From Inquilinus sp052078665 (GTDB taxonomy: Bacteria; Pseudomonadota; Alphaproteobacteria; DSM-16000; Inquilinaceae), in assembly GCF_052078665.1 (NCBI RefSeq), contig NZ_JBQJIK010000044.1:4652-68651 (forward strand): DNA of 64,000 nt, given 5' to 3'. Numbering within the stretch: position 1 is the first letter of the stretch; each line of letters begins with the position of its first letter. Both the position numbers and the translations under genes were made by a program. This document shows positions 8,201 through 14,965 of the stretch, in pieces. The notes beneath the pieces were generated by a model, which saw only the letters and a list, made by a program, of their open reading frames with translations, made no database searches and was not told the DNA's origin.

Positions 8201-9681
8201 CTGTCGAGCGTGTCGTCGGAAATCTCACCTGCTGCATGCTTCGCGGCATAGGCAGCTAGCAGGCGCTCCTTCGTTTCCAACGGCAATGACCTGGGATCGC
8301 CGTGGCGGACAAGGAGCAAAGGCTCACGGCGGAGAATCTCCTCTCGAAAATCCGGGTGCCGCAGCGACAGCCAGACCGCTTCTGGTCTGAGCGATGGAAC
8401 AACGGTTTCAACACCGTAGCGCTCGCCAAACAGCAGAGCCCAGATTTCGGATCGGGGACAGTTCGCCTGCAGAAGGTGATGAAGCCATTGCGCGGCGAGA
8501 TACTCCTGACTCGATCGATGATGGAACCGAATTCGGCCATAGGTGGCCGGGGCAAAAATCCCCCGACGCAATAGCGCGGCTCGCTCAGCATCACTCCAGT
8601 CATCAAGGATGTGAGCAGGGTCGAGCGCACCGGCGGCGAGGCTGGGATCGGGGTCGGTCCCCGGCGCCCGCAGTGTGAAGGACTTTCCGAGAGTCAGCGC
8701 TGTTGCCAGCCGCTCAGCGCCCGCTCTTGCCTTTGACAGCGACAAGACACCGCTATCGCCACGAAACTGATCCTGCTCTTGAAGTTTCCGGTCGATGGCG
8801 TGCCCCACCATCTCGGTGAGGCTGCCGAACCGCTTATAGGTTTTCCAATACTCGGCGAGGTCGAGCACGTCGCCCGGCCGCTCGGTGTAAGCGTCAAGGC
8901 CGTTGCGTTCGATTTCCTCTGCGAAGCGGCTGATGTCCGATACGCCTGCGCGCTCTGCCAACGTTCGACACTGTTCCATCGAAAGAGGCACCAGCCGAAC
9001 GACAAGCAGAGCCTTCGGAATCGGCTCGCTATCGCTCGTATTTTTCTGTTGATGCGGTTCTTTTGATCCAAAGATCGGGGTCAGTAGCGGGCTACTATCC
9101 GCACTATCTGGCGTCGCTTGTTGCGGAACTTCGAAGACAGGAAGTCGGCGTTCAATCAGCGCCCGGTCTTCGCGACCTTTCCAATCGCTTACTCTGCAGG
9201 AAACAAAGACGCGGGCGCGCGGCAGCGACTGATCCAGTTCGCGGACGAAGCGTTTTAGTGCAGTGTCGAGGCTTTTACCGTTGAGCCTGGCCTCATCGAC
9301 TGAATCGAGGAAAAACCAGCCCTCTGCAGAGCCTTTTCGCCAATCCTCAAAGAGCCCGGCCGTTGAGGGCTCTAGAGCCGCATCGAAGCCTTGATCGGCG
9401 AGTTCTTCGATCCTCAGGTAGAATGCCGCTTCACCGGCTACGGCGAGTATCTCAGCCTGATTCCGAAACTCTTCCGACTTTCCGCTCAACGCCTCTGCGA
9501 GCAGTACGACGCGGCGACGCTCGCGCAACTCTTGCCAGTTAAGCCATCCGCCGATCTTCCGGCCCCAGGTGAGGCCGATGTCGATATTGGGTTCCTCGTC
9601 CCTTCCTATCGGAACGAACCATCGGTTCAGCTCGACAAAGTCTGAACTGGTTGCAGGAAGAGGGGAGCGATCAGCCTTCAT
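5275..9681 (-). CDS. NACHT/STAND NTPase with helical repeats and C-terminal PD-(D/E)XK nuclease-like domain; candidate anti-phage protein
   Basis: A 1468-residue protein with three parts. (1) A P-loop NTPase of NACHT type: Walker A-like AEALSGKS (62-69; the first glycine of GxxxxGK[ST] is Ala), Walker B FFLDSVDEA (123-131, the NACHT 'D-x-x-DE' form), sensor-like VFVSCR (158-163), and the NACHT hallmark FHHRSSQEYLAA (386-397). (2) About 850 residues of helix-rich sequence resembling HEAT/ARM-like repeats, with a very basic stretch near residue 860. (3) A C-terminal nuclease-like domain with a MPDI...IEVK core (Asp1345, Glu1360, Lys1362) followed by NQLAGDYL. STAND NTPases fused to nucleases are established prokaryotic immune sensors, and their effector is usually N-terminal, whereas here it is at the C-terminus. 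The codon use is less GC-biased than in flanking genes. The first ATG is used; there is no strong Shine-Dalgarno site. Domain calls come from motifs read by eye; the defence role is inferred. Confidence 0.8.
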   Translation of the reverse strand: MKADRSPLPATSSDFVELNRWFVPIGRDEEPNIDIGLTWGRKIGGWLNWQELRERRRVVLLAEALSGKSEEFRNQAEILAVAGEAAFYLRIEELADQGFDAALEPSTAGLFEDWRKGSAEGWFFLDSVDEARLNGKSLDTALKRFVRELDQSLPRARVFVSCRVSDWKGREDRALIERRLPVFEVPQQATPDSADSSPLLTPIFGSKEPHQQKNTSDSEPIPKALLVVRLVPLSMEQCRTLAERAGVSDISRFAEEIERNGLDAYTERPGDVLDLAEYWKTYKRFGSLTEMVGHAIDRKLQEQDQFRGDSGVLSLSKARAGAERLATALTLGKSFTLRAPGTDPDPSLAAGALDPAHILDDWSDAERAALLRRGIFAPATYGRIRFHHRSSQEYLAAQWLHHLLQANCPRSEIWALLFGERYGVETVVPSLRPEAVWLSLRHPDFREEILRREPLLLVRHGDPRSLPLETKERLLAAYAAKHAAGEISDDTLDSRSIGMFTDPKLAEAIQEAWKANGRDDFRFDLLRLIRDGAISACNGLARKVALDDTAPDHLRTVALEALRATRDKKALSAVAKQLIGNASKTKSRITANFARTLFPEHLSVDELFALVAKSPPPSKNSTEGGFAHEIVYLYKACPDVASRTRFVDCLARICLRKPFVGRHERISKRYSELAGHAEPIAVAEVAAFKGKPPAYLVKLLMAVERARERTPHAEDDPNLFQMMRDRPHLQRALFWADVGEHRRNKDEVLYYWQMVFLGTPLWRLGENDLGWLFEDLAARPYEADRRIALSAIVSILRDTGRLKRDVAELRKLVRSDPVLLADLKAHLTPPKKTRGSRHLHRHSKKTEKEREAQKERDKRSWVEFEHELRRDPSLIRDPKYLKSWKTGAYRLKHLTHWLQRRANVDESSAPKEWRLLEEGFGNEVAEAYRDGMKALWRLTPTKAPTRSEGGGVSSSWMTILAYGGVHIEALENPDWASGLSQREAKRAAQHGCISEQGYPEWLDDLIVSHPKAVLPVVRQSLTEGWSVSSEVRSDLIYRYANPAFPILPALRPTLFEVLISSEPNTLSMLDRGLRIFRNLNLNEDQRRQLLDVSRQRYADHVKAGRTDFAIRYLALLLMLDLELALDDLEMWINSGPDAPKVKAERAFGLLFNRHDPLVTGVLTQASVPTLGRLLLLAYTYVRPMDDVIHEGTYTPGTRDNAEDARNVILSAVVERPGADTFRVLQRITLHPAVTLRATRFRELARSKAERDSEIPAWSAKEVLGFERQHTAPVKTGADLLKVVMGVLVDIQRGLTAGDVTSRPLLERAASEDEVQNWVVEQINFRSRERFHAHREAQVAGGNMPDIILSSTAAPCQVAIEVKHGGKGWSFADLENALRNQLAGDYLKVAERRHGILLVSHHKNRAWIDPTTSKRLTFERLIEQLGAVAAELVENKSLDPIEVRCVGIDASSPAEAQPARRKPSRVSPP

Positions 9682-10142
9682 TTAGGATGATATCGGATTG
9701 CTTGAATCGTTCGAATGGGTGGATGGGCTCGAATCCAATTGGCTTACAGCTTATTATAGCTTCTCGTCGAATCGACGGCCAAGTGTAGCGGGCCAACATG
9801 GCCGCGTGTCAAAGAATCGGCTTCTGCCATAACGTGAAAGTCCGCTTCGCAGAAGCGCTAAGAGTGACCGCTTATGGCGCCGTGCCGACCGGTCAGATCA
9901 GGCGTGCGGCTGCCGAAACATGCCGCTGCCGGCGCCGACAGAAACATGCGACGATGACGACCATCGGGCACCGGGAGTGCTGCCGCCACCACACCCCGAC
10001 CGGAAGGGCGGACATGATCGCACACGACCTTTGCGGCACCGGGACCTGCACATAATAATCTGGTACTCGGATGGGGAGCGGCGCTGCCTGGTGCCGTCTG
10101 AGTGGCTGCCAAACGGAATATCTGCCAAATGCGAGTTGACAC
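9682..10142. other. Divergent intergenic region of the island
   Basis: 461 bp between the divergent NACHT and DUF4238 genes. It contains the NACHT promoter described separately. The overlapping short ORFs on both strands (for example around 9798-10055 and 9898-10221) have no family resemblance and mutually exclusive frames, so they are treated as non-coding. A short AT-rich run (cataataat, about 10051-10059) could be the -10 element for the DUF4238 gene, but no good -35 was found. Confidence 0.45.
9729..9782 (-). promoter_or_regulatory. Candidate promoter of the NACHT gene with two TCGAATC repeats
   Basis: On the minus strand TTGGCC (9782-9777) and a perfect TATAAT (9758-9753) are separated by 18 bp, giving a leader of roughly 65 bases before the ATG at 9681. 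The 7-mer TCGAATC occurs twice on the plus strand, at 9729-9735 and 9767-9773. One copy lies in the spacer and one just downstream of the -10, so they could be operator half-sites. Seen directly; function inferred. Confidence 0.45.
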
Positions 10143-11237
10143 ATGGCGCAAAACAAAAATCAGCATTATGTTCCTCGTTGCCATCTAGATGCGTTCTCTG
10201 TGAATAATAATCGAAAATCAATAAATATGTTTCATATTTTAAATGGCAATAGGATACAAAATGCGCCTATCAAAGGGCAGTGTGCAAAGGCGTACTTTTA
10301 TGGAAAAGACCTAATATTGGAAAGAGCTCTCCAATTTCCGGAAGGAGAGTACGCCACCGTCGTGCGGGAGATGTCGTCTCCAGAATTCTCCCTCACTCCG
10401 CAACACATCGGTGCGCTGAAACGCTTTTGGTTGTTGCAATACCATAGAACCGATGCTGCATCTCGTCGAACGGCGATGATGATGGCAGACCAGGATGATA
10501 TCGTTTTCCGCGGGAATATTCCGCCCGAGCATCAAATGTCGGAGCAGGATATAGTGCACATGGGTATCAGGGTCTCGGTGAGAACCTTGAATGTAATAGA
10601 GGATCTAAAGGTATGCCTAGTTCGGAACGTGACAAGAACACCATTTATAACATCAGACGATCCTGCAATTCTCACAAATCGATGGTACAATCAGAATAAA
10701 TTAGCTAGAGGACGTTCGCATGGAGCAGGAAATTCGGGTGCATTGTTAATGCTACCGCTATCTCCTGCGATTTACTGCATTATGTATGATGGAGATGTCT
10801 ATAATATAGCCAATTCTGCTGGTTGGGTCGTTGCTGATAAATTCTCCGATGTGTCTTCACTTAATCAGCTTCAGATTATCAAGTGCCAATCAACCCTATA
10901 TTTTGATAATTGGGAGAAAATTGATTACATACAGCAGATACGAGACGATTCCATTTCCCTTAGGCCTAATAAGAGGCATGAAATTGTAAAGATGATACTA
11001 GCGTATACGGACGAAGAAGGAGAACACTATAGGCCATTCGATGGATCGGAATGGGATAAATCAAAGCCTCTCATTTTGCAGGCTAGAACACATGAAGGGT
11101 GGCCGAACCGCTGGCCCTCATTTATTAGGTTTCGCGCCAGTCCTAAAATCTATACGAATGGCTCGGAAACTGGATTTGCCAGAAGGGCGGTGATCGAGAG
11201 CGAGTTCCTGGGAGCCGGGGGATTCCATCTGATATGA
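10143..11237 (+). CDS. DUF4238 domain-containing protein
   Basis: 364-residue protein of unknown function. It begins with the DUF4238 signature (KNQHYVPRCHLDAFS, residues 4-18) and carries the internal family motif 'TPFITSDDPAIL' (about residues 160-171). No signal peptide or membrane segment is seen. The gene is strikingly AT-rich for this genome, with ATA, AGA, TTA and AAT codons that neighbours avoid, which is strong evidence of recent acquisition. The ATG is preceded by GAGTTGACAC with only a weak ribosome-binding site. It stands back to back with the NACHT-nuclease gene. It may be a partner, an independent defence gene or plain cargo; no catalytic function is claimed. Confidence 0.85.
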   Translation: MAQNKNQHYVPRCHLDAFSVNNNRKSINMFHILNGNRIQNAPIKGQCAKAYFYGKDLILERALQFPEGEYATVVREMSSPEFSLTPQHIGALKRFWLLQYHRTDAASRRTAMMMADQDDIVFRGNIPPEHQMSEQDIVHMGIRVSVRTLNVIEDLKVCLVRNVTRTPFITSDDPAILTNRWYNQNKLARGRSHGAGNSGALLMLPLSPAIYCIMYDGDVYNIANSAGWVVADKFSDVSSLNQLQIIKCQSTLYFDNWEKIDYIQQIRDDSISLRPNKRHEIVKMILAYTDEEGEHYRPFDGSEWDKSKPLILQARTHEGWPNRWPSFIRFRASPKIYTNGSETGFARRAVIESEFLGAGGFHLI

Positions 11238-11742
11238 TGGTTACCATCTTTGTGCCGGTGCATGCCCCTCACGGCTTGGATCGCCGGGGATGTCAGATCT
11301 GAAGAAGCCAGCAACACCAGCGATCGTCTGCACCGAGCCGCCTGCAGCTAGGTCCGCTCAGGGAAAAGGCCGGTCAACGTCCGGTTATCGGCACTCAGCC
11401 GGACCAAAGTAGGCCGCGAAGAGGCCGGATCCGAGGGATTTAAACGCCGACCGGTTTGAGGCGTAAGGGCAATGGCCGAAAATGGCGCGGCCCAGATGCG
11501 TCTGGAGCGTTGCCCTGAGGTCCGGTGTCACCACCGCTGATCGCTGAGGTGTTGTCCAGAACCGGGCGCCCCGTCATCCACAAGCGCGCGCCCGGCTATG
11601 GCCGAGCCGGTGTCGGGCTCGGTGATCTCTCCGGCGCGGTCTCGTGAAGAAGAACCGTCATGGCGAGCCCCGCAGGGGCGTGGTCACCCGGGCGGCTTCG
11701 GCCCCTGAGATGCCGCGACGATTCAAAGAGTTGCGGTTTCGC
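11238..11742. other. Non-coding right edge of the island
   Basis: No gene recognised. It contains small dyads, such as GTCCGG...CCGGAC around 11379-11404 and CCGAGCC...GGGCTCGG around 11602-11622. A 'CGTCATGGCGAGCCCCGCAG' tract near 11657 resembles a dispersed repeat unit, but only one copy is visible in the window. GC-rich composition resumes here, so the island boundary probably lies in this stretch. Confidence 0.4.
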
Positions 11743-11771
11743 TTGACTCTAAGTTCCTGTTTTGTTCTAAT
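11743..11771 (+). promoter_or_regulatory. SOS promoter with LexA box GTTC-N7-GTTC
   Basis: TTGACT (-35, 11743-11748) and TCTAAT (-10, 11766-11771) are spaced by exactly 17 bp. An exact GTTC-N7-GTTC direct repeat (11753-11756 and 11764-11767), the alphaproteobacterial LexA box, lies between them and overlaps the -10. Transcription should begin six to eight bases after 11771, that is at or next to the ATG at 11778, predicting a leaderless mRNA. Regulation by LexA is inferred from the exact match to the known operator form. Confidence 0.8.
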
Positions 11772-11777
11772 GCGGGA

Positions 11778-12770
11778 ATGGTCGATGGCACCACCAGGTT
11801 CAGGACTCTCTTCGCCGCTTCGCCGGCCACGGACGAGGCCGACCTCGCGATGCTGTCCCGCATGGCCCATGTCGCCGAGGCGCTGGCCGTGGGTTTCCAG
11901 GCCCAGGGCATGACCGCCCTCAAGGCCGGCGATCTCGATCGCGCCGGCACTGCCGAGACCCATTTCAGCAATCTCTTTCTCGGCATCCGCCGTGCCATTG
12001 CGCTGAAGGCCAGGCTGCGCCAGCAGCGCGAGGAGGCACAGCGCAAGGCCGCGGCCCAGAAGGACCGGCGGCAGGACCAGAAGGATCGGCGGCGCCGCGC
12101 CGTCGGCGAGCGCGTCTCCCGCGCCATCGCCGCCGGCAAGCCCGAGGCCCGCGAGCGGCTGACCACCGAGCTCTGGGAACGGCTCACCGAGGACGAGCGC
12201 ATCGACGTCGACCTCGCCGACACCGCTTTGCCGATCGAGGCCCTGATCCGGCGCCTCGCCCGCGACATCGGCCTCTCCCGCCAGGCCCTCGCCGCCGCTC
12301 TCGGGCCGAAGGCCGATCCGGCCGGCGCCGGCCCGAAGCCATGGGACGAGGTCCCCGGCCAGGCCGCCCCTCCGCCCCCGCCGCCGCGCAAATACGACTA
12401 TACCCCCGGAACCTACCGCACCATCCCGGCCGCCGACCTCGGCCTGCCAGGGGACGCGATCTACAACCTCAACACCACCACCGGCGAGATCTTCGCCCCC
12501 GGCGGCAAGCTCTTCCGCAAGCTGGACGACCGGCCGCCCGATCCCGGCGGCGCCGCGCCGCCCACGCCCGATTCCCAGCCGCCGCCGGCCGAGCTCGATC
12601 CGGACGAAGCCGAATTCCAGCGTCAGGCGGCCTATGCCAAGCAGCACGGCCGCACCCTGCTCAGGCCGCCCGCCCTGGCGCGGCGCCTGGGGTTGCCGGA
12701 GCATGGGACAGCCGACGGCAGCCCCGCCCCCGGCCTCGGGAACCGGAGCGCGGCGGACAAGAGGCCGTGA
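11778..12770 (+). CDS. Hypothetical protein under LexA/SOS control
   Basis: 330 residues, family not recognised. The N-terminal third is helical (about 10-75). A strongly charged Arg/Lys/Gln/Glu segment (about 76-112) likely forms a long helix or coiled coil. A second helical unit (about 120-175) follows. The rest is Pro-rich and low in complexity, with one ordered-looking patch ('YNLNTTTGEIFAPGGKLFRKL', about 231-251). No signal peptide or membrane helix. The start is fixed by the promoter: the ATG sits where transcription should begin, and there is no room for a Shine-Dalgarno site. LexA control implies induction after DNA damage. It could be a DNA-binding or regulatory protein, but nothing visible proves this. 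Confidence 0.75.
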   Translation: MVDGTTRFRTLFAASPATDEADLAMLSRMAHVAEALAVGFQAQGMTALKAGDLDRAGTAETHFSNLFLGIRRAIALKARLRQQREEAQRKAAAQKDRRQDQKDRRRRAVGERVSRAIAAGKPEARERLTTELWERLTEDERIDVDLADTALPIEALIRRLARDIGLSRQALAAALGPKADPAGAGPKPWDEVPGQAAPPPPPPRKYDYTPGTYRTIPAADLGLPGDAIYNLNTTTGEIFAPGGKLFRKLDDRPPDPGGAAPPTPDSQPPPAELDPDEAEFQRQAAYAKQHGRTLLRPPALARRLGLPEHGTADGSPAPGLGNRSAADKRP

Positions 12771-12782
12771 GCAGCGGATGCC

Positions 12783-12808
12783 GCGAGGCCGCCATCAGGT
12801 GGCCTCGC
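12783..12808. terminator. Hairpin between convergent genes
   Basis: GCGAGGCCGCC (12783-12793) pairs with GGTGGCCTCGC (12798-12808) through one G-T wobble and a four-base loop, between the convergent SOS gene and HerA gene. No clear T-run follows, so intrinsic termination is plausible but not certain. Confidence 0.5.
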
Positions 12809-12859
12809 CGGCTGCGTTTCCGATTCGGCGACCATCGAGACGTCAAGGGGCGCAGCCTC

Positions 12860-14446
12860 TCAGGAGAGGGGCGGAACCGTTTCGGTTTCGTCGGCCGTGG
12901 CGCGATCCTCGCCGGCCGCGGCAGCGTCGCGATCGGCCACGGTCCTCGCCGGTGCCTCCTCCCGCGCATTCGGGTCGCCGGGCGCGGTCTCGCAGCCCAG
13001 GTCCGGCAGCGCCACGATGCGGTGGCCACCGCGCCCCGAGGTGCGGCAGACGATGAAGTTGCGCTGCTCCATATAGGACAGCAGGCGCCGGGTGCGGCCG
13101 ACCGACTGGGTGCCGTAGGCGCGGGCGATGGTGGCGTCGGACGGGCAGGGGGCGCCGGCCATCGCCGCCCTGACCAGCAGCAGGAAGATGCCCTGCATGT
13201 CCTCCGGCAGCTCCCGCGCCAGCCCGGTCGCGTGCTGCCAGGCCGGGCTCTCCGCCGTGTCGGTGTCGACCCCGGCCCGGGCCACGGCCAGCCGGCCGCG
13301 GAAGCCGGCGAGGTCGAGCGCCGGGGCGCTGCGGCTGCCGACCCGCTGGATCCGGCAGCGCACCAGGAAATCCTGGTACAGCACCGCGATCGGGCGGAAG
13401 GCCGAATCCTCCGCCGCCACCAGGTCGCGCAGCACCGCGTCGATCGCGGCGTCGCGCTCGGCCTGGGTCATCGCATCCTCCTCCGCCGCCGGGGCGGTGT
13501 CGGGGCGGCTGCGGATCAGCTGGGCCAGCAGCTCGGCGGTCGATTGCTGCGGCTGCGGCGGCGGCCGCGTCGGCCGCGGCATCGGCGGCTCGGACCCGGC
13601 GGCCCTGAAGATCAGCTCGTGCACATCCTCGGGCGGCGCCTCGGGCATCGGCAGCAGCTTCGGGCTGGCCGAGCGCGCGCCGGTCTCGACCGCGCCGATG
13701 CGGATCTCGATCGGCCGGCGCGACAGGGCCGGGCCGAGGGCGACGAAGCGGCCGCGGCCGAGGTCGCGGAACATCTCGGCCTGGCGCCGTTCCAGCCCCA
13801 GCAGGTCGGCGGCGCGGGCCATGTCGATGTCGAGGAAGGTGCGGCCCATCAGGAAGTTCGAGGCCTCGGCCGCGACGTTCTTGGCCAGCTTGGCCAGGCG
13901 CTGGGTGGCGATCACCCCGGCCAGGCCGCGCTTGCGGCCGCGGCTCATCAGATTGGCCATGGCGCCCAGCGTCGCCTTGCGCGCCTCCTCCGACACGTCG
14001 CCGGCCGCGGCGGGGGCGAACAGCTGGGCCTCGTCCACCACCACCAGCACCGGGTACCAGAGGTCGCGCTCGGCGTCGAACAGCCCGTTCAGGAAGGCGG
14101 CGGCGGCGCGCATCTGGGAATCGATGTCGCAGCGCTCCAGGTTCAGCACGGCGGAGGTGCGGTGCTGCCGCACCCGGCCGGCGATGCGGTACAGGTCCTC
14201 GTCGGACCGGTCGCCGTCGACCACGATATGGCCGAAGCGGTCGGCCAGGCTGATGAAGTCGCCCTCGGGGTCGACCACCACCTGCTGCACCCAGGGCGCG
14301 CTCTGCTCCAGCAGGCGGCGCAGCAGATGCGACTTGCCGGAGCCGGAATTGCCCTGCACCAGCAGCCGCGTCGCCAGCAGTTCCTCGAGATCGATCATGG
14401 CCGATGTCCCGTCGGACAGCGTTCCGATGTCGATTTGAACCGTCAT
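12860..14446 (-). CDS. HerA/DUF87-type P-loop ATPase
   Basis: 528-residue ATPase of the HerA-FtsK superfamily. Walker A is GNSGSGKS (32-39), Walker B is VLVVVDEAQLF (133-143; Asp138, Glu139), and 'RKRGLAGVIATQRLAKLAKNV' near 180 matches the sensor region of DUF87/HerA ATPases. A Pro-rich linker (about 275-300) leads to a C-terminal region (about 320-480) that looks like a winged-helix unit ('PSDATIARAYGTQSVGRTRRLLSYM'). The start was moved inward to the ATG with GGAGG four bases upstream. HerA proteins act as hexameric DNA translocases with NurA in repair or as motors in defence systems; no nurA-like partner is next to it. A chromosomal role in most relatives is equally possible. Confidence 0.85.
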   Translation of the reverse strand: MTVQIDIGTLSDGTSAMIDLEELLATRLLVQGNSGSGKSHLLRRLLEQSAPWVQQVVVDPEGDFISLADRFGHIVVDGDRSDEDLYRIAGRVRQHRTSAVLNLERCDIDSQMRAAAAFLNGLFDAERDLWYPVLVVVDEAQLFAPAAAGDVSEEARKATLGAMANLMSRGRKRGLAGVIATQRLAKLAKNVAAEASNFLMGRTFLDIDMARAADLLGLERRQAEMFRDLGRGRFVALGPALSRRPIEIRIGAVETGARSASPKLLPMPEAPPEDVHELIFRAAGSEPPMPRPTRPPPQPQQSTAELLAQLIRSRPDTAPAAEEDAMTQAERDAAIDAVLRDLVAAEDSAFRPIAVLYQDFLVRCRIQRVGSRSAPALDLAGFRGRLAVARAGVDTDTAESPAWQHATGLARELPEDMQGIFLLLVRAAMAGAPCPSDATIARAYGTQSVGRTRRLLSYMEQRNFIVCRTSGRGGHRIVALPDLGCETAPGDPNAREEAPARTVADRDAAAAGEDRATADETETVPPLS

Positions 14447-14965
14447 CACCCCTCCGCACATCGCGGCCCCGTCCTCCGGGGAGGGCGGGGCCGGGCATGG
14501 TCTATCACGACCGGACGGGCGGGGGGCAACCCGATGGGGCAGGTCAGGGTCCCGGCGTGCCCGGACCCGCCGACCGACCGCAGAACCATATCAATAATGG
14601 ATAGCGTGATGCGGGAACCGGATCCGCGACAGGCCGGGACGCCGGCGATCGGTGCTGCGGTCGGGCGGGCAATGCGGCCGGCCAGCAAGGGTTGCGACCC
14701 GGTCGCAGCCCATTCGGTCCCGCCAACCGCCTGAGAAACATCGGACAATTCCCGGTCCGGGGCGGTGGAACCGCTTCACCTCCGCGCTTGACTCTCACCG
14801 GTCCCCGTCTGAGCATCTGTTCACAAAATGAGCATAAGATCATGTTCACCCCACCGGCAGACACCGCCGCCCATACGGCATCGGTCTCCGCCGGCAGGGA
14901 GTGACATTGCCACAGAGCGGCTTTGGAGCCTTCGCCCGCTCCCTGTCTGGAAGAGGGAAGACTGC
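14447..14965. other. Divergent intergenic region upstream of the LysR gene
   Basis: 519 bp without a credible gene. Its most structured part is 14810-14849, where TGAGCAT...TGTTCAC occurs twice in direct orientation (14810-14824 and 14829-14849). This is a plausible operator for the LysR regulator that starts at 14966. A TTGACT hexamer lies at 14788-14793, without a good -10 partner. Confidence 0.45.

Noticed and set aside
9798..10221. Small ORFs on both strands between the NACHT and DUF4238 genes
   Set aside because: They overlap one another, lack ribosome-binding sites and have Cys/His/Arg-rich sequences unlike real proteins. An antitoxin-like small gene was considered but nothing supports it.
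11602..11680. Hairpin-rich stretch as a possible tRNA or small RNA gene
   Set aside because: The stems do not form a cloverleaf, no T-loop GTTCRA box is in place, and no promoter precedes it.
12341..14734. 797-residue plus-strand ORF across the SOS gene and HerA gene
   Set aside because: It overlaps two well-supported genes and encodes an Arg/Gly/Pro-rich sequence typical of off-frame reading in high-GC DNA.
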